DNA of 64,000 bases from Planctomycetota bacterium (GTDB taxonomy: Bacteria > Planctomycetota > B15-G4 > SIAN01). Position 1 is the stretch's first letter. Every line of letters begins with the position of its first letter. A program made the translations under genes and the position numbers. Where the stretch lies: assembly GCA_009691715.1 (NCBI GenBank), contig SIAN01000014.1, forward strand, positions 1-64,000. Direction: 5' to 3'. This document shows positions 1-9,108 of the stretch, in pieces. The notes under the pieces are model-generated. The model worked only from the letters and a program-made list of their open reading frames with translations. It was not told where the DNA came from and did not search any database.

Positions 1-473
1 GGCGCTTTCGAGCAGACGCGCCGCTCGACCCGCAGATGGCGGTTCGCGGCGAAGCGCGCGAAGGTCTCGACCAGGAAGCCGCCCGCGGTGGCCTCGCGCA
101 GGTCGAACACCGTCCAGCCGCTCCGTTGCGACAGCAGCCATTCGAGCAGTTCGCCCAGGAACGCCTCGCCGGTCGCATCGTCGACACGCGCGACGTCGAC
201 ACGATCAAGCCACGGGGCGCCGGCGATCTCCCACTTCTCGAGCCGCCAACGACCGATCGTCCCGCGACCACGCTGCAACGGCAGGCCCGCGACGATCCGC
301 CCGCGCTCCTCGCGCAATGCGACGACGCACTCGCGCGACTCGGTCGGCTTCGCCGCCCACGCCGCCAGCCACTCGCTGCGCTCAAAGAAGGTCGCCGCGG
401 GACTCGCGTCGATCAGCGCGTCCCACTCGGCGCGGCGCTTCGTCAGCAGCTCGGACAGCGGGACGATGATCAC
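1..473 (-). CDS. CelD/BcsL-like GNAT acyltransferase, N-terminal part only
   Basis: The N-terminal ~157 residues of a protein whose 3' end lies outside the window, translated by hand from the minus strand. The segment FFERSEWLAAWA and the following ARG-rich strand resemble the start of CelD/BcsL-type GNAT proteins that acylate exopolysaccharide or act in its assembly; this is a family-level match only. The chosen GTG start overlaps the stop of the upstream polymerase gene as GTGA, so the two are probably translationally coupled. Its position at the end of the Wzy-Wzc-Wza run supports a role in polysaccharide modification. The catalytic half is not visible, so the function is inferred. Confidence 0.55.
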   Translation of the reverse strand, partial: MIIVPLSELLTKRRAEWDALIDASPAATFFERSEWLAAWAAKPTESRECVVALREERGRIVAGLPLQRGRGTIGRWRLEKWEIAGAPWLDRVDVARVDDATGEAFLGELLEWLLSQRSGWTVFDLREATAGGFLVETFARFAANRHLRVERRVCSKA

Positions 474-2023
474 GGCGCGACTCGCGGAGTCGACGCTGCC
501 GTTGTGTCGTCGCGCGCTCCGCAGTACGGCACCGCCAGCAGCAGCGCAGATAGATACCACAGGTTCACGTCGGCGATCGGCGTGTGGACGTTGTACATGC
601 TCTTCGCGTACCAGCCGAGCAGGCCGGCGAAGAGCCCCGCCGCCGCGCTCCACAGCACCGGATCACGCAGCGTGCGCACCAATTGCCAGCCGCGCCGCAG
701 TACTAGGAACGCCCACGCGTGGTAGGCGATGCCGCCCCAGATGCCGAGTTCCGCCGTGACCAGCAGCGAGCCGTTGTGGACGCGATACAACAGATTGCGC
801 AGGTCGCCTTCGCCAGCATTCCACTTCCATGCGCCGTCGGTGTAGGCGCCGAGTCCGGTGCCCTCCCACCAGCTGTGGCGAATGACTTCGATGGCGGTCT
901 TCCACTGTTGCCAGCGCGTCTCGGTCGAGCCGTAGTCGGGCGCCAGCAGTCGATCGCGGAAATCGGGCCAGAGCAGGAACAGGCCGACGAAGAGCGCGAT
1001 GCCGGAGAAGATCGGCAGGAAGAGGCTCACCACCAGCGGGCGGCCGAGCCGGCGCTGCTGCCAGTGGAAGATCAGCAGCGCACACGTCGCCGAGCAGAGC
1101 CAGCCGGCGCGCGAGAAGGTGATCAGCAGTCCGAATTGCGTGAGCACCGCGGTCGCGAGCCAGAACAGGCGCACCAGCGGGTGGAGTCCCGGCTGCAGCG
1201 CCTTCGCCATCGAGACCGGACCGACCGCGACGAAGTAGAGCGCAAGGTTGTTGGGATGGACCATCAGTCCGCCGGCGCGCGCTTCGGCGCCATCGGGCGT
1301 GTCGAAGGTCTTGACGCCGGCGCGTTCGCCGAGGAATTCGAGGCCGAGGCTCGACTTCGTGACGTACTGCAGCGTCGACATGCCGACCTCGATCCAGCAC
1401 TGCAGCGCGATCGAGATCAGCAGCCATTGGAGCAGCTTCGGATCGCGCACCCGCTTCGCGAGGTAGAAGAACATCAGCACATAGTGGAGCGTGTGCCACC
1501 ACTCGATCGCCGAGCTGATCGGGTCGCGCGACGCACGGAACGAAGCCGCGCCCGCCACGATGAATCCGAACGCCCAGACGGCGATCCAGCCGAGCTGCTG
1601 CGTCGAGTTGCTCAGCGTCGTCGCGCCGCGCCGCTTCCACAGCTCGAGCCCCCACGCGGCGTAGAGGAACCAGGTGAGCAGGTCGGGGATCGACAGCGTC
1701 GCCGACGCCGGCCAGGTGTTGACGATGGGATCGTCGCCGAGCCGGGTCCACCATTGGACATCGAGCGTGATCGGCGCGCAGAAGAGCAGCAGCCAGGTCG
1801 TGAAATCGAGGAAGCGATCGACCAGGTTGAGCCAGATCGACATTCCCGCCGCCGACAGGATCGTCAGCAGCGCGACCGCCTCCCACTTCACGCCGCCGGT
1901 CGCCGCCCAGGCGACGCCGCACGCGGCCAGGAACGCCGCGAGCGTCAACACCAACAACGGCAACGGAGACATCGCGGGTCGCTGCGCGGCGAGACGATCG
2001 AGCTCGGTCAACGGGCGGCCCAC
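470..2023 (-). CDS. O-antigen ligase / Wzy-type polymerase family membrane protein
   Basis: A 517-residue polytopic inner-membrane protein with about a dozen hydrophobic segments. The motif HPNNLALYF near residue 256 and RVHNGSLLVTAELG near residue 415 fit the Wzy_C (O-antigen ligase) superfamily, whose members polymerise lipid-linked repeat units or transfer the glycan to an acceptor in the periplasm. A large periplasmic loop lies between these motifs, as expected. Polymerase and ligase cannot be told apart from sequence alone; the neighbouring Wzc, Wza and Wzx genes favour polymerase. A second ATG at residue 18 is an alternative start. It is 22 bases downstream of the Wzc-like gene and overlaps the next gene by GTGA. 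Confidence 0.85.
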   Translation of the reverse strand: MGRPLTELDRLAAQRPAMSPLPLLVLTLAAFLAACGVAWAATGGVKWEAVALLTILSAAGMSIWLNLVDRFLDFTTWLLLFCAPITLDVQWWTRLGDDPIVNTWPASATLSIPDLLTWFLYAAWGLELWKRRGATTLSNSTQQLGWIAVWAFGFIVAGAASFRASRDPISSAIEWWHTLHYVLMFFYLAKRVRDPKLLQWLLISIALQCWIEVGMSTLQYVTKSSLGLEFLGERAGVKTFDTPDGAEARAGGLMVHPNNLALYFVAVGPVSMAKALQPGLHPLVRLFWLATAVLTQFGLLITFSRAGWLCSATCALLIFHWQQRRLGRPLVVSLFLPIFSGIALFVGLFLLWPDFRDRLLAPDYGSTETRWQQWKTAIEVIRHSWWEGTGLGAYTDGAWKWNAGEGDLRNLLYRVHNGSLLVTAELGIWGGIAYHAWAFLVLRRGWQLVRTLRDPVLWSAAAGLFAGLLGWYAKSMYNVHTPIADVNLWYLSALLLAVPYCGARDDTTAASTPRVAP

Positions 2024-2045
2024 AGGTGCTCCGGCGCGTCCCGCT

Positions 2046-4034
2046 TCAAATCCAGCGGTAGACGAGACCCGGCACCGGCTCCGGCCGACCGGTCAGCACA
2101 GCGCCGGCGAACTGCCGCGCCTCGCGCCGCATGATCTCGTGGGCGCGGCGCGCCACCTCGAAGTGGACCTGGCCCGCGCCCACCACCAGCAGCGCGATGT
2201 CCGCGAGCCCGACGTGGCGAGCACCATCGCCGCGGCCGCAGAGCGGCGTGCCCGCGATCACGACCAGCGCGCTCGTCTCGCGCAGCCGCAAGAGGAGTTC
2301 CGGTAACGCGGCGAGCGGTTGCTGCGCGAGGTCGAAGAGCGTGACGTTGCGTGCGCCCTCGATCACGCGGCCGCTCGCCTGCAACTTCGCGCAATCGACG
2401 GCAGCTCCGTTGGCTCCGACCGGGCCGCGCTGCGAGTCGGATCGCTCGCCGAGGCTCACCAGTGCGACCGCGCGACCATCGTCGCCGGCCGCGTGGGCCA
2501 GCGCCGCGGCGAAGGCGTCGGCGCCTTCGCGTTCCGAGGCGGCGGCGACATGAACCACACGCCCCGCGCCCGGCGGCGGCGGTTCACCGGCCCGACGCGC
2601 GAGCGACGCCAGCACGACGCGCGCCGCGTCCCCCATCGTTGCCGCCCTCGCGTCGGCGCGATCCCACAGCCGCGGCTTCGCGATCGACGCCAGGACCGGC
2701 ACCTGCAGCTTCTCTTCGACATCGTGCACGGTCGCGACCCGGCCGGCGAGCCACGCACGCAGCAGCGCCGCCGACAGCGCGCCCGGCACGCCGAGCACGA
2801 TCCCGAGCAATGCCAGAATGAACGCGTTCGGGAACCAAGGCTTCTGTGGGATCGTCGGGCGCTCGATCACACGGACGCTGACCATCTGGTCGCTGTCCAT
2901 CTGCTGGAAGATGCGCTCTTCCTCCGCCTTCTGTTGGAAGAGGTCGAAGCCACGGCGCAGGCGCGTCTCGTCCTCGACCAGCCGGTCGTAGACGGCGCGT
3001 TTCAACTCCGCTGCGCGCAAGTCGGCACGCAGCCGCTCCTCGGAACTCGCGAGGACCACGTGGAGGCGTTCGAGCTGCTTGCGCAGATCCCCCGACGCCA
3101 GCGCCAACTGGGCGCGCACGCCCTCGGTCTCGCGCGCCGTCTTGCCGAACTGCTGCGTCAGCGTCGCGAGCTCGAGCCTTCGGTCGAGCAGCAGTTTGCG
3201 GCCCTCCGCGATCGCCGGGTTGTCGGCGACGACCGTGCTGGCGAGCTCCTCGCTGCCTTCCGGGATCTGGTCGAGCGCCCGCCGCCGACTCTCCGTCGAA
3301 GTCAGCTCCTGCAGCAGCAGCGTGCGTTTCAGCGTGAGGTCGCCGCCGTCGTTGTCGGCGCGGAACTGCACCAGATCCGCGGTCACCAAGTCGAGCTCGG
3401 CGCGCACCCGCTCCGCCTCGCCGCCGAAGAAGTGGAGCGCCGCCGGATTCGAGTGCACCTTGCTGTGCTGCGCGAGGTAGGCGTCGACCAGGTAATCGAC
3501 GGTCTTGCACGCCGCCCTGTCGTTGAAGCTGGTGAACTCGATCTCGATGACGTTGGTCATCGGCAGCGGCTCGGGATCGATCTTCTCTCCCAGAGACAGG
3601 ATCATGTTCTCGCGCTGCGGCAGGTCGGGCAGCAGGCCGACCGCGCGGCACCAGTCCTGGAACCGCGTCAGGAAGTTGTCGGGCTTCTTCTCCTGCTCGG
3701 CCAGCAGCCGATCGACCACGACTTCGAGTACCGGCCGACTGGTGAGGATCGAGATCTCGGAGTTGACCGTCTCGACAGTGGCGGTGAGGTTCCCCGACGG
3801 CGCCTGCGCGATCGGGACGATCGACTGCGGCAGCTGCTCACGGCCTGGCTTCACCAGGATCAGCGCCTTGGCCAGGTAGATCGGCGGGAACCAGTAGCCG
3901 ATCAGCAGCAGGAAGCCGAAGAAGAGCCCAAAGAACCAGATCGCGGTGAAGCGATAGGCGAACAGCGCCCGCACGACCTGGCGGACCGAGTCGTTGCGGT
4001 CGATCGGCGGATTCGCGTCGGGGCGCGACGTCAT
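2046..4034 (-). CDS. Wzc/GumC-like polysaccharide copolymerase with degenerate kinase domain
   Basis: A 662-residue polysaccharide copolymerase. The Wzz domain has a first membrane segment at about residues 29-48, a long periplasmic coiled-coil region, a proline-rich stretch (PTIPQKPWFP) and a second membrane segment at about 405-427. The cytoplasmic C-terminus (from about 490) has the fold order of a BY-type tyrosine kinase. However, the P-loop is replaced by SEREGADAFA and the second Walker motif reads VVIAGTP without the usual Asp, and no C-terminal tyrosine cluster is seen. It therefore probably controls chain length without kinase activity. ATG was chosen because it overlaps the stop of the Wza-like gene as ATGA. 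Confidence 0.85.
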   Translation of the reverse strand: MTSRPDANPPIDRNDSVRQVVRALFAYRFTAIWFFGLFFGFLLLIGYWFPPIYLAKALILVKPGREQLPQSIVPIAQAPSGNLTATVETVNSEISILTSRPVLEVVVDRLLAEQEKKPDNFLTRFQDWCRAVGLLPDLPQRENMILSLGEKIDPEPLPMTNVIEIEFTSFNDRAACKTVDYLVDAYLAQHSKVHSNPAALHFFGGEAERVRAELDLVTADLVQFRADNDGGDLTLKRTLLLQELTSTESRRRALDQIPEGSEELASTVVADNPAIAEGRKLLLDRRLELATLTQQFGKTARETEGVRAQLALASGDLRKQLERLHVVLASSEERLRADLRAAELKRAVYDRLVEDETRLRRGFDLFQQKAEEERIFQQMDSDQMVSVRVIERPTIPQKPWFPNAFILALLGIVLGVPGALSAALLRAWLAGRVATVHDVEEKLQVPVLASIAKPRLWDRADARAATMGDAARVVLASLARRAGEPPPPGAGRVVHVAAASEREGADAFAAALAHAAGDDGRAVALVSLGERSDSQRGPVGANGAAVDCAKLQASGRVIEGARNVTLFDLAQQPLAALPELLLRLRETSALVVIAGTPLCGRGDGARHVGLADIALLVVGAGQVHFEVARRAHEIMRREARQFAGAVLTGRPEPVPGLVYRWI

Positions 4035-5008
4035 TGCGGCGGGTCGTCGAGGCGGTAGGTGAAGGTCATGTTCACGGGGACGTTGCGGCGGATCCACTGG
4101 TCGATCCACTCGTTCACGTCGCCGATCCCGGTGCGCAGGACCACGATCGTGTCCTGCGGGTGGACGCAGATCTGCGGCAACGCGCTCCCGTGTTCGAGCG
4201 CGGTCTCGACGTCGTAGAGCCACGCCTCGACCGTCTCGCCCTGCGGCGCGCCGATCACCAGCACCGATTCGAGATCGGCCACCGGTGTGTCGCCACCCGC
4301 CAGCGCGATGGCATCGACCAAGGTGAGCTCGCCCGGCAGTGCGTAGCGGCCCGGGCGATAGACCTCGCCCATCACCGTGAAGTTGCGGCGGGTGAGCAGC
4401 TTCGTCCGCACCGAGGCGCGCAGGTTCGGTGACTCGACGGCGAGGCGCTGGTTCAGCAGCTCCTCGACCTCGCTCACCGACAGCCCAGCGACCAGCATGG
4501 TCCCGGCAAGCGGCAGCGAGATGCGGCCATCACTTTCGATCGTCACCTCGCGCAAGCTGCCGGTCGGGTGGCGCAGCAGCAGATCGATCACGCGGTCGAG
4601 CTCGACATCGCCTTGCTCGAGGAAGAGCGAGACGGCGGGCGTCGGGAGCTGCGCCGCGAGCGCCTGTTCCAACGCGGCGCGCAACCCTTCGAGCGACTGG
4701 CCGCTTGCCGGCAGCGAGCCGATGCGCTGGTAGGTCACCCGGCCATCGGGCGCGACGGTGACGGACGCGGTGAACTCCGGATGGAGCTGCACCTCGATGC
4801 GGACGCGATCGCCGATGCCGACGCGGTATTCGTCGCGGCGCGTCGCGGTGCGCGCAAACTCGACTTCGAGGCTGTCGCCGGCGAACAGCGTCGGCAGCGG
4901 CGCCGGCGCGCGCGGCGCAGGCTGATCGAACGCATCGCCGAGCGGCGGGCCGCCGCAGTTCAAAAGCACGGAAAACACGGCCACGAGCAATGCGAACAGG
5001 GGTTTCAC
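4031..5008 (-). CDS. Wza-like polysaccharide export lipoprotein
   Basis: A 325-residue outer-membrane polysaccharide export protein. The GTG start gives a short lysine-containing N-terminus, a hydrophobic stretch and LLNC as a plausible though imperfect lipobox. Residues from about 60 (YRVGIGDRVRIEV) match the Poly_export domain, followed by SLBB-type modules (ITV-like FTVMGEVYRPGRYALPG). Such proteins form the outer-membrane channel for exopolysaccharide and work with a Wzc-type copolymerase, encoded immediately downstream with an ATGA overlap. The C-terminal amphipathic segment DEWIDQWIRRN-like (NEWIDQWIRRN) may form the membrane-spanning barrel helix, by analogy with Wza. Confidence 0.85.
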   Translation of the reverse strand: MKPLFALLVAVFSVLLNCGGPPLGDAFDQPAPRAPAPLPTLFAGDSLEVEFARTATRRDEYRVGIGDRVRIEVQLHPEFTASVTVAPDGRVTYQRIGSLPASGQSLEGLRAALEQALAAQLPTPAVSLFLEQGDVELDRVIDLLLRHPTGSLREVTIESDGRISLPLAGTMLVAGLSVSEVEELLNQRLAVESPNLRASVRTKLLTRRNFTVMGEVYRPGRYALPGELTLVDAIALAGGDTPVADLESVLVIGAPQGETVEAWLYDVETALEHGSALPQICVHPQDTIVVLRTGIGDVNEWIDQWIRRNVPVNMTFTYRLDDPPQ

Positions 5009-5066
5009 GGCGTCAGGATTCTCGGCGGCCGATCGACACGAAACGCGCGCGGTAGTGTAGCCCAGC

Positions 5067-6374
5067 TTGAGTTTCCTGCGCGACGCGGCCCAGACCTTCC
5101 TGCTGCAGGCAGTGGCAGCGGTGCTGCAGCTCGCCGCCAACGCGCTGCTGTCGCGAACGCTCGGCACGGAAGGGCGTGGCGTCTACGAACTGCTCACGCT
5201 GCTGCCGACGATCGCGGTCTACGTGGCGAGCCTCGGCTACGGCAACGCGGCCATGCGCTTCGCCGCGAAGGTTCCGCAACGCGACGGCGCAGCGGCCGGG
5301 AATTCTCTTCTCATCGCGTTGATCGGCGGATTGGCGACGGCCGCCTGCTTGTGGCCCGCCGGCGAACGGCTGCGCGCGTTCATCGGCGGCGACTGCCCGC
5401 CCCTCGGGCTCGTGCTGGCGCTTGCCGCGATCCCGATCTTGACGCTCGAGCTGCACGCCGGACTCTTCCTCACCGGCCAGAAAGCGGTGCTGCAGGGCAA
5501 TCTGGCGAAGACGGCGCAGGTCGCGCTGGCGTTGTGCGGCGCGGCGCTGCTGTTCGCATACGACGAGTTGACGCCGCTGCGCGCCCTCGCCGTCTGGATC
5601 GCGAGCTTCGCGGTCGGTGGTGCGCTGGCGTGGGCGTTCGCGCTGCGCCGGCTCGAGGCGCCGATCCAGCTCGCCGCTGATCTGCTGCACGACGGCCTCG
5701 CCTTCGGACTGCGCTTCTTCGGCGGCAACTTCGCGCTGTTCCTGCTGTTCCGCGTCGATCTCTGGTTCGTGCGCGCGTGGTCGGACCTCGGCGAGGTCGG
5801 CATCTACGGGCTCGCCACCAAGCTCGCCGTGCTGTTCCAGATGTCGGCACGCTCGATCGAGCGCGCGTTCGTCCCGCGCATCCTCACCGCGAGCGCGGAC
5901 GAGGCGACCGCACTCACCGGCCGCACGACGCGCGCGTTCCTGCTGGTGATGAGCGGCGCGGCGGTGCTGCTCGGGCTCGCCGCGATCCCAGGGGTGCCGC
6001 TCCTGTTCGGCGCAGAGTTCCAGCCTGCGGTGGCGCAAGTTGCGTGGCTGCTCCCCGGAATCGTGGTCGCCAACGTCGGCATCCTCGCCAACGGCGACCT
6101 GATCAGCCGCGGCCTGCCGTCGGCCGGCTCCTTCGCCGCCATCACCTGCCTCGTGATGAACGTCGCCGTCGACCGCTGGCTGATCCCGGCCCACGGCGGA
6201 CTCGGCGCCGCGATCGGCTCGTGCGTCTGCTACGCCGCCTACGGCCTGCTGATGGCACGCCACTACGCGAAGGCGACCGGCTCGCGCGCGAGCGCGCTGC
6301 TGCTGCCGCGCCGCGCCGATGTCGTCGCGGTGGTCGCGATGGTTCAGCGCGCGTGCCGGCGCCGCAGCAGGTAG
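5067..6374 (+). CDS. Wzx-type polysaccharide flippase (MOP superfamily)
   Basis: A 435-residue polytopic membrane protein starting at TTG. The N-terminal QAVAAVLQLAANALLSRTLG followed by GRGVYELL is typical of Wzx/MATE-like exporters of lipid-linked oligosaccharides, and about 12-14 hydrophobic segments follow. It would move undecaprenyl-linked repeat units to the periplasmic face for polymerisation by the Wzy-like protein. It is divergent from the Wza-Wzc-Wzy operon with only 58 bases between the two start codons, so both directions must be driven from this small region. It ends 11 bases before the convergent broken CHAT gene. Confidence 0.88.
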   Translation: MSFLRDAAQTFLLQAVAAVLQLAANALLSRTLGTEGRGVYELLTLLPTIAVYVASLGYGNAAMRFAAKVPQRDGAAAGNSLLIALIGGLATAACLWPAGERLRAFIGGDCPPLGLVLALAAIPILTLELHAGLFLTGQKAVLQGNLAKTAQVALALCGAALLFAYDELTPLRALAVWIASFAVGGALAWAFALRRLEAPIQLAADLLHDGLAFGLRFFGGNFALFLLFRVDLWFVRAWSDLGEVGIYGLATKLAVLFQMSARSIERAFVPRILTASADEATALTGRTTRAFLLVMSGAAVLLGLAAIPGVPLLFGAEFQPAVAQVAWLLPGIVVANVGILANGDLISRGLPSAGSFAAITCLVMNVAVDRWLIPAHGGLGAAIGSCVCYAAYGLLMARHYAKATGSRASALLLPRRADVVAVVAMVQRACRRRSR

Positions 6375-6385
6375 CGCGCCTCTGG

Positions 6386-9031
6386 TCAGCGCCCGTCGCC
6401 GACGACCGTGAAGGCCGCCCAACTGCAGGGGAACCGATCGCTTCCTGCTTGGCGCTGCGCTCGTATCGCCTCGATTGGGGCGGTCCGCAGGGCCTCGGCT
6501 GGACCGGATCCGTCGCGCCAGAGGCTGCCGCAGAAGGCGAGCATCAGCGTCGCGCAGGTTGCGTCATCGACGGGCCAGTGCGATCCAACGACGGAACGAG
6601 CACCCGCCGCATGGAACGCGAGCGAGGTGCTCCAGGGATGCGCCTCGAACGAGTTGCTGCCGACCTCCGAATCGCAGGCCGACAGCACAACGAGCTCCAT
6701 CGGGTCGCACGCGCGCCCGCGGATCTCGAAAGCCGAGAGCCGTCCGTCGTCCTCCGCTGCGGCCGCGCCACGATTCGCGCCGGCGCAGACCAATCCGACC
6801 TTGAGGAATGGATGCTCGGAGTCGACGAACGCTACGGGCGAGCGCACGTGCAGGCCGACCTGGCGATTGGCTTCGAACCACGCGCGCTGGGTCTCGAATG
6901 ACGCGCGTTCTGCGCTGACCATGGTGGCGAGGCGCACCCTGGAGAAGCCGGGCGTCGCGAAAAGCGCGATCCGGCTCCGCGCAGGAGGAGCGGCGGCGCC
7001 AGATCCGGCAGCGTGCTGCGGTGGAGCGCGTCGAGAGCAGCGACCTCGGTGTCGGTGCCGGGGAGCGCGCTCCAGTTCGACGCATCGACGATCGGGTTCG
7101 CGGGCCGATCCGGCGATGACGCCGGCCCGCGCGATTCCCCGAAGTCGACGCCTCCGATCAGGAGTACGCTGCCGGAGCGGATCGCGTCCCGCGGGCGCGG
7201 CGCGTCGAACGCCGCGAGCCGGCTCGCGCTGAGTGCGTAGCTCACGCGGTGCTTCTCGACGAGGAAGCGGCCATCCTCGAGCAGAAGGCTCTCGAGCGGC
7301 ACCCGATAGGACATCACGGAAGGCGACACGATCAGCGTGTCGCAGTCTAAGACGCCCGATTCGATCGGTCCCCACCACTGCGATCCGATTTCGCGCGCAA
7401 GCTCGGCGGCTTCCACCGTAACCGCCTTCGCCGACGGACGCGGAGGCGCGACAGCGCCTCGGCGCGAGCTCCCGCCCCCTTGCGCTGCCGCGCGGTACGC
7501 GTCAAGGCGCCGCACGATCGAGATCGAGTCGAGTTCGACCCACCGCAAGACGCGATCGGCGCCCAGCACGACGATCGCCGCATTGATGGGTTTGCCCCAG
7601 CCGCAGCAGCGCGATCGCCCGTCATCCTCGACGCCCGGCGGCTCGAAGGCGAGGGTGGGAACGAATTCGATCCATGCCGCGTCCTCGTGCAGCCCTCGCG
7701 CGATCCGCGCGAGGAGCGGCTCGCCCTCCAGGATCGAGAACCGCCTTGGGTGCGCTCGGGCGACCGCCGCCTCGGCGTCCCGGATTCGCACCCGCAGCAC
7801 GCGAATCCGGGCCGCGGCATCGTCGAACAGCGCTTCGAGAAGCTCCGAGCGCAGCTTCATGAGGTCGCGCTCAGCATCGGACACCGCTCCGCCGTCGCTC
7901 GCCGCAGCCGCAAGCGCCACCGAGGGGAGATCGTCGAGCTGCACTTGCGCCTCGCCCTCCAGCCGGAGGAGCTCCTGCAGGTCGACATCGGGCTCATCGC
8001 CGAGCACGCCGCAAAGCGTGCGGGCTTCGCGGCAGGTCGCGAGCGCATCGCGCGGGCCGCGGACGGGCTCCGCGCGAGCGCAAATGGTCAGCACCCGCTG
8101 GAGGCACTCCGCTCGAACGTCGAAGTCGGCGATCCGATGCGCGAGTTCGGCCGTGCGAATCAACGTCTTCACCAGCGTCGGATGCTCCTCACCGAGGCGC
8201 TTCGACAGCGTCTCGAGCCCAATCTGGAACAGTTCGATGGCCGCCTCGAAGCGGCCGTCGAGCGCGATCACCTCGCCGAGGTCGATGCGAACCTCGGCGG
8301 TCTCCGTGTCATCGGCTCCGAACAACTGTTCATGCAGCTCGAGAGGTTGCGTGAACGCCTCGACCGACTTCGCGCGGTCGCCCAGGCGGCGATGCGGCCA
8401 GCCGAGCGACCGGTAGAGCGTCCCACGCTGAGGGATGTCGCGGCGGCCCGGCGCCGAGGTTGTTGCGGCTGCGGGCGACCTCCTTGCTCCGAGGACCGAA
8501 CAACTTCTCGCGGATCGCGAGGGCTCGTTCGTAGCACTCGATCGCCGCCCTGACCTCGCGCTGCTCGACGAGCACGTCCGCGAGACGATGCCAACGCGCT
8601 CGCATGCAGCGGGTCGTCCGCTCCGACGAGCTCAAGCGTCTCCTCGACATCGGCGCGCGATTGCGCGAGGAGCGCCGGCAGGCGAGGACCACGCACCGAG
8701 TCGGCTGGTCGCGGGAGGGGATCACGACCTGCGCGTTCAGGCCGCCGAGCCCATCGTTGTCCTCGCCGATCAGGCCACCGTCCGAATCGCGCACGATGAG
8801 ATAGGTGTCGACCACGGCCGACCACATCTCGATGGTGCAAGCGACTCCGGCGGCGACCTCGAGCGTGAACGCGCGGCCGGCGATCCCGCGAGACCCGGTC
8901 TGCGCATCGACTTGCGGAGCGTGCTGCAACGGCTCGACGTCGCTCAACTCGCCATCCCAGGTCGAGTCGACCTTCAGCATCTCGGGCTCGTCCTGCAGCA
9001 GGAAGGCGAGCGTCAGGGCGGCGAGGATCAT
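6386..9031 (-). pseudogene. Broken PPC-TPR-CHAT protease-like gene
   Basis: One gene now split over three frames. The ATG at 9031 gives a short signal-like N-terminus and a PPC-type beta domain (TYLIVRDSDGGLIGEDNDG). The homologous reading then moves to another frame (ADVEETLELVGADDPLH, about 8620-8680) and returns for a TPR (AAIECYERALAIREKLFG). It shifts again near 8450 to TPR/CHAT sequence (DALPG-type LPGTDTEVAALDALH), and near 6980 to the CHAT C-terminus (ELVVLSACDSEVG; RSVVGSHWPVDD). The Cys of the CHAT dyad is present, but the His site reads FATPGF, not FATHGF, and about 20 residues before it seem deleted. CHAT proteins are caspase-like peptidases; this one is probably non-functional. 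Confidence 0.8.
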
Positions 9032-9108
9032 CGCGAGAGACTCCGTCCAGCTCCGGCTGATGACCGCCGACTCGGCGGATCGGTGAGCGCGTCCCGGATC
9101 GAGTTGGC

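Noticed and set aside
36..759. Plus-strand open frames of over 220 residues at the start of the window
   Set aside because: They lie opposite the CelD-like and polymerase genes, are Arg/Ser/Ala-rich and have no motif; GC-driven shadows.
719..2134. 471-residue plus-strand frame over the O-antigen polymerase gene
   Set aside because: Antisense to a clear membrane-protein gene; Arg/Gln-rich with no domain.
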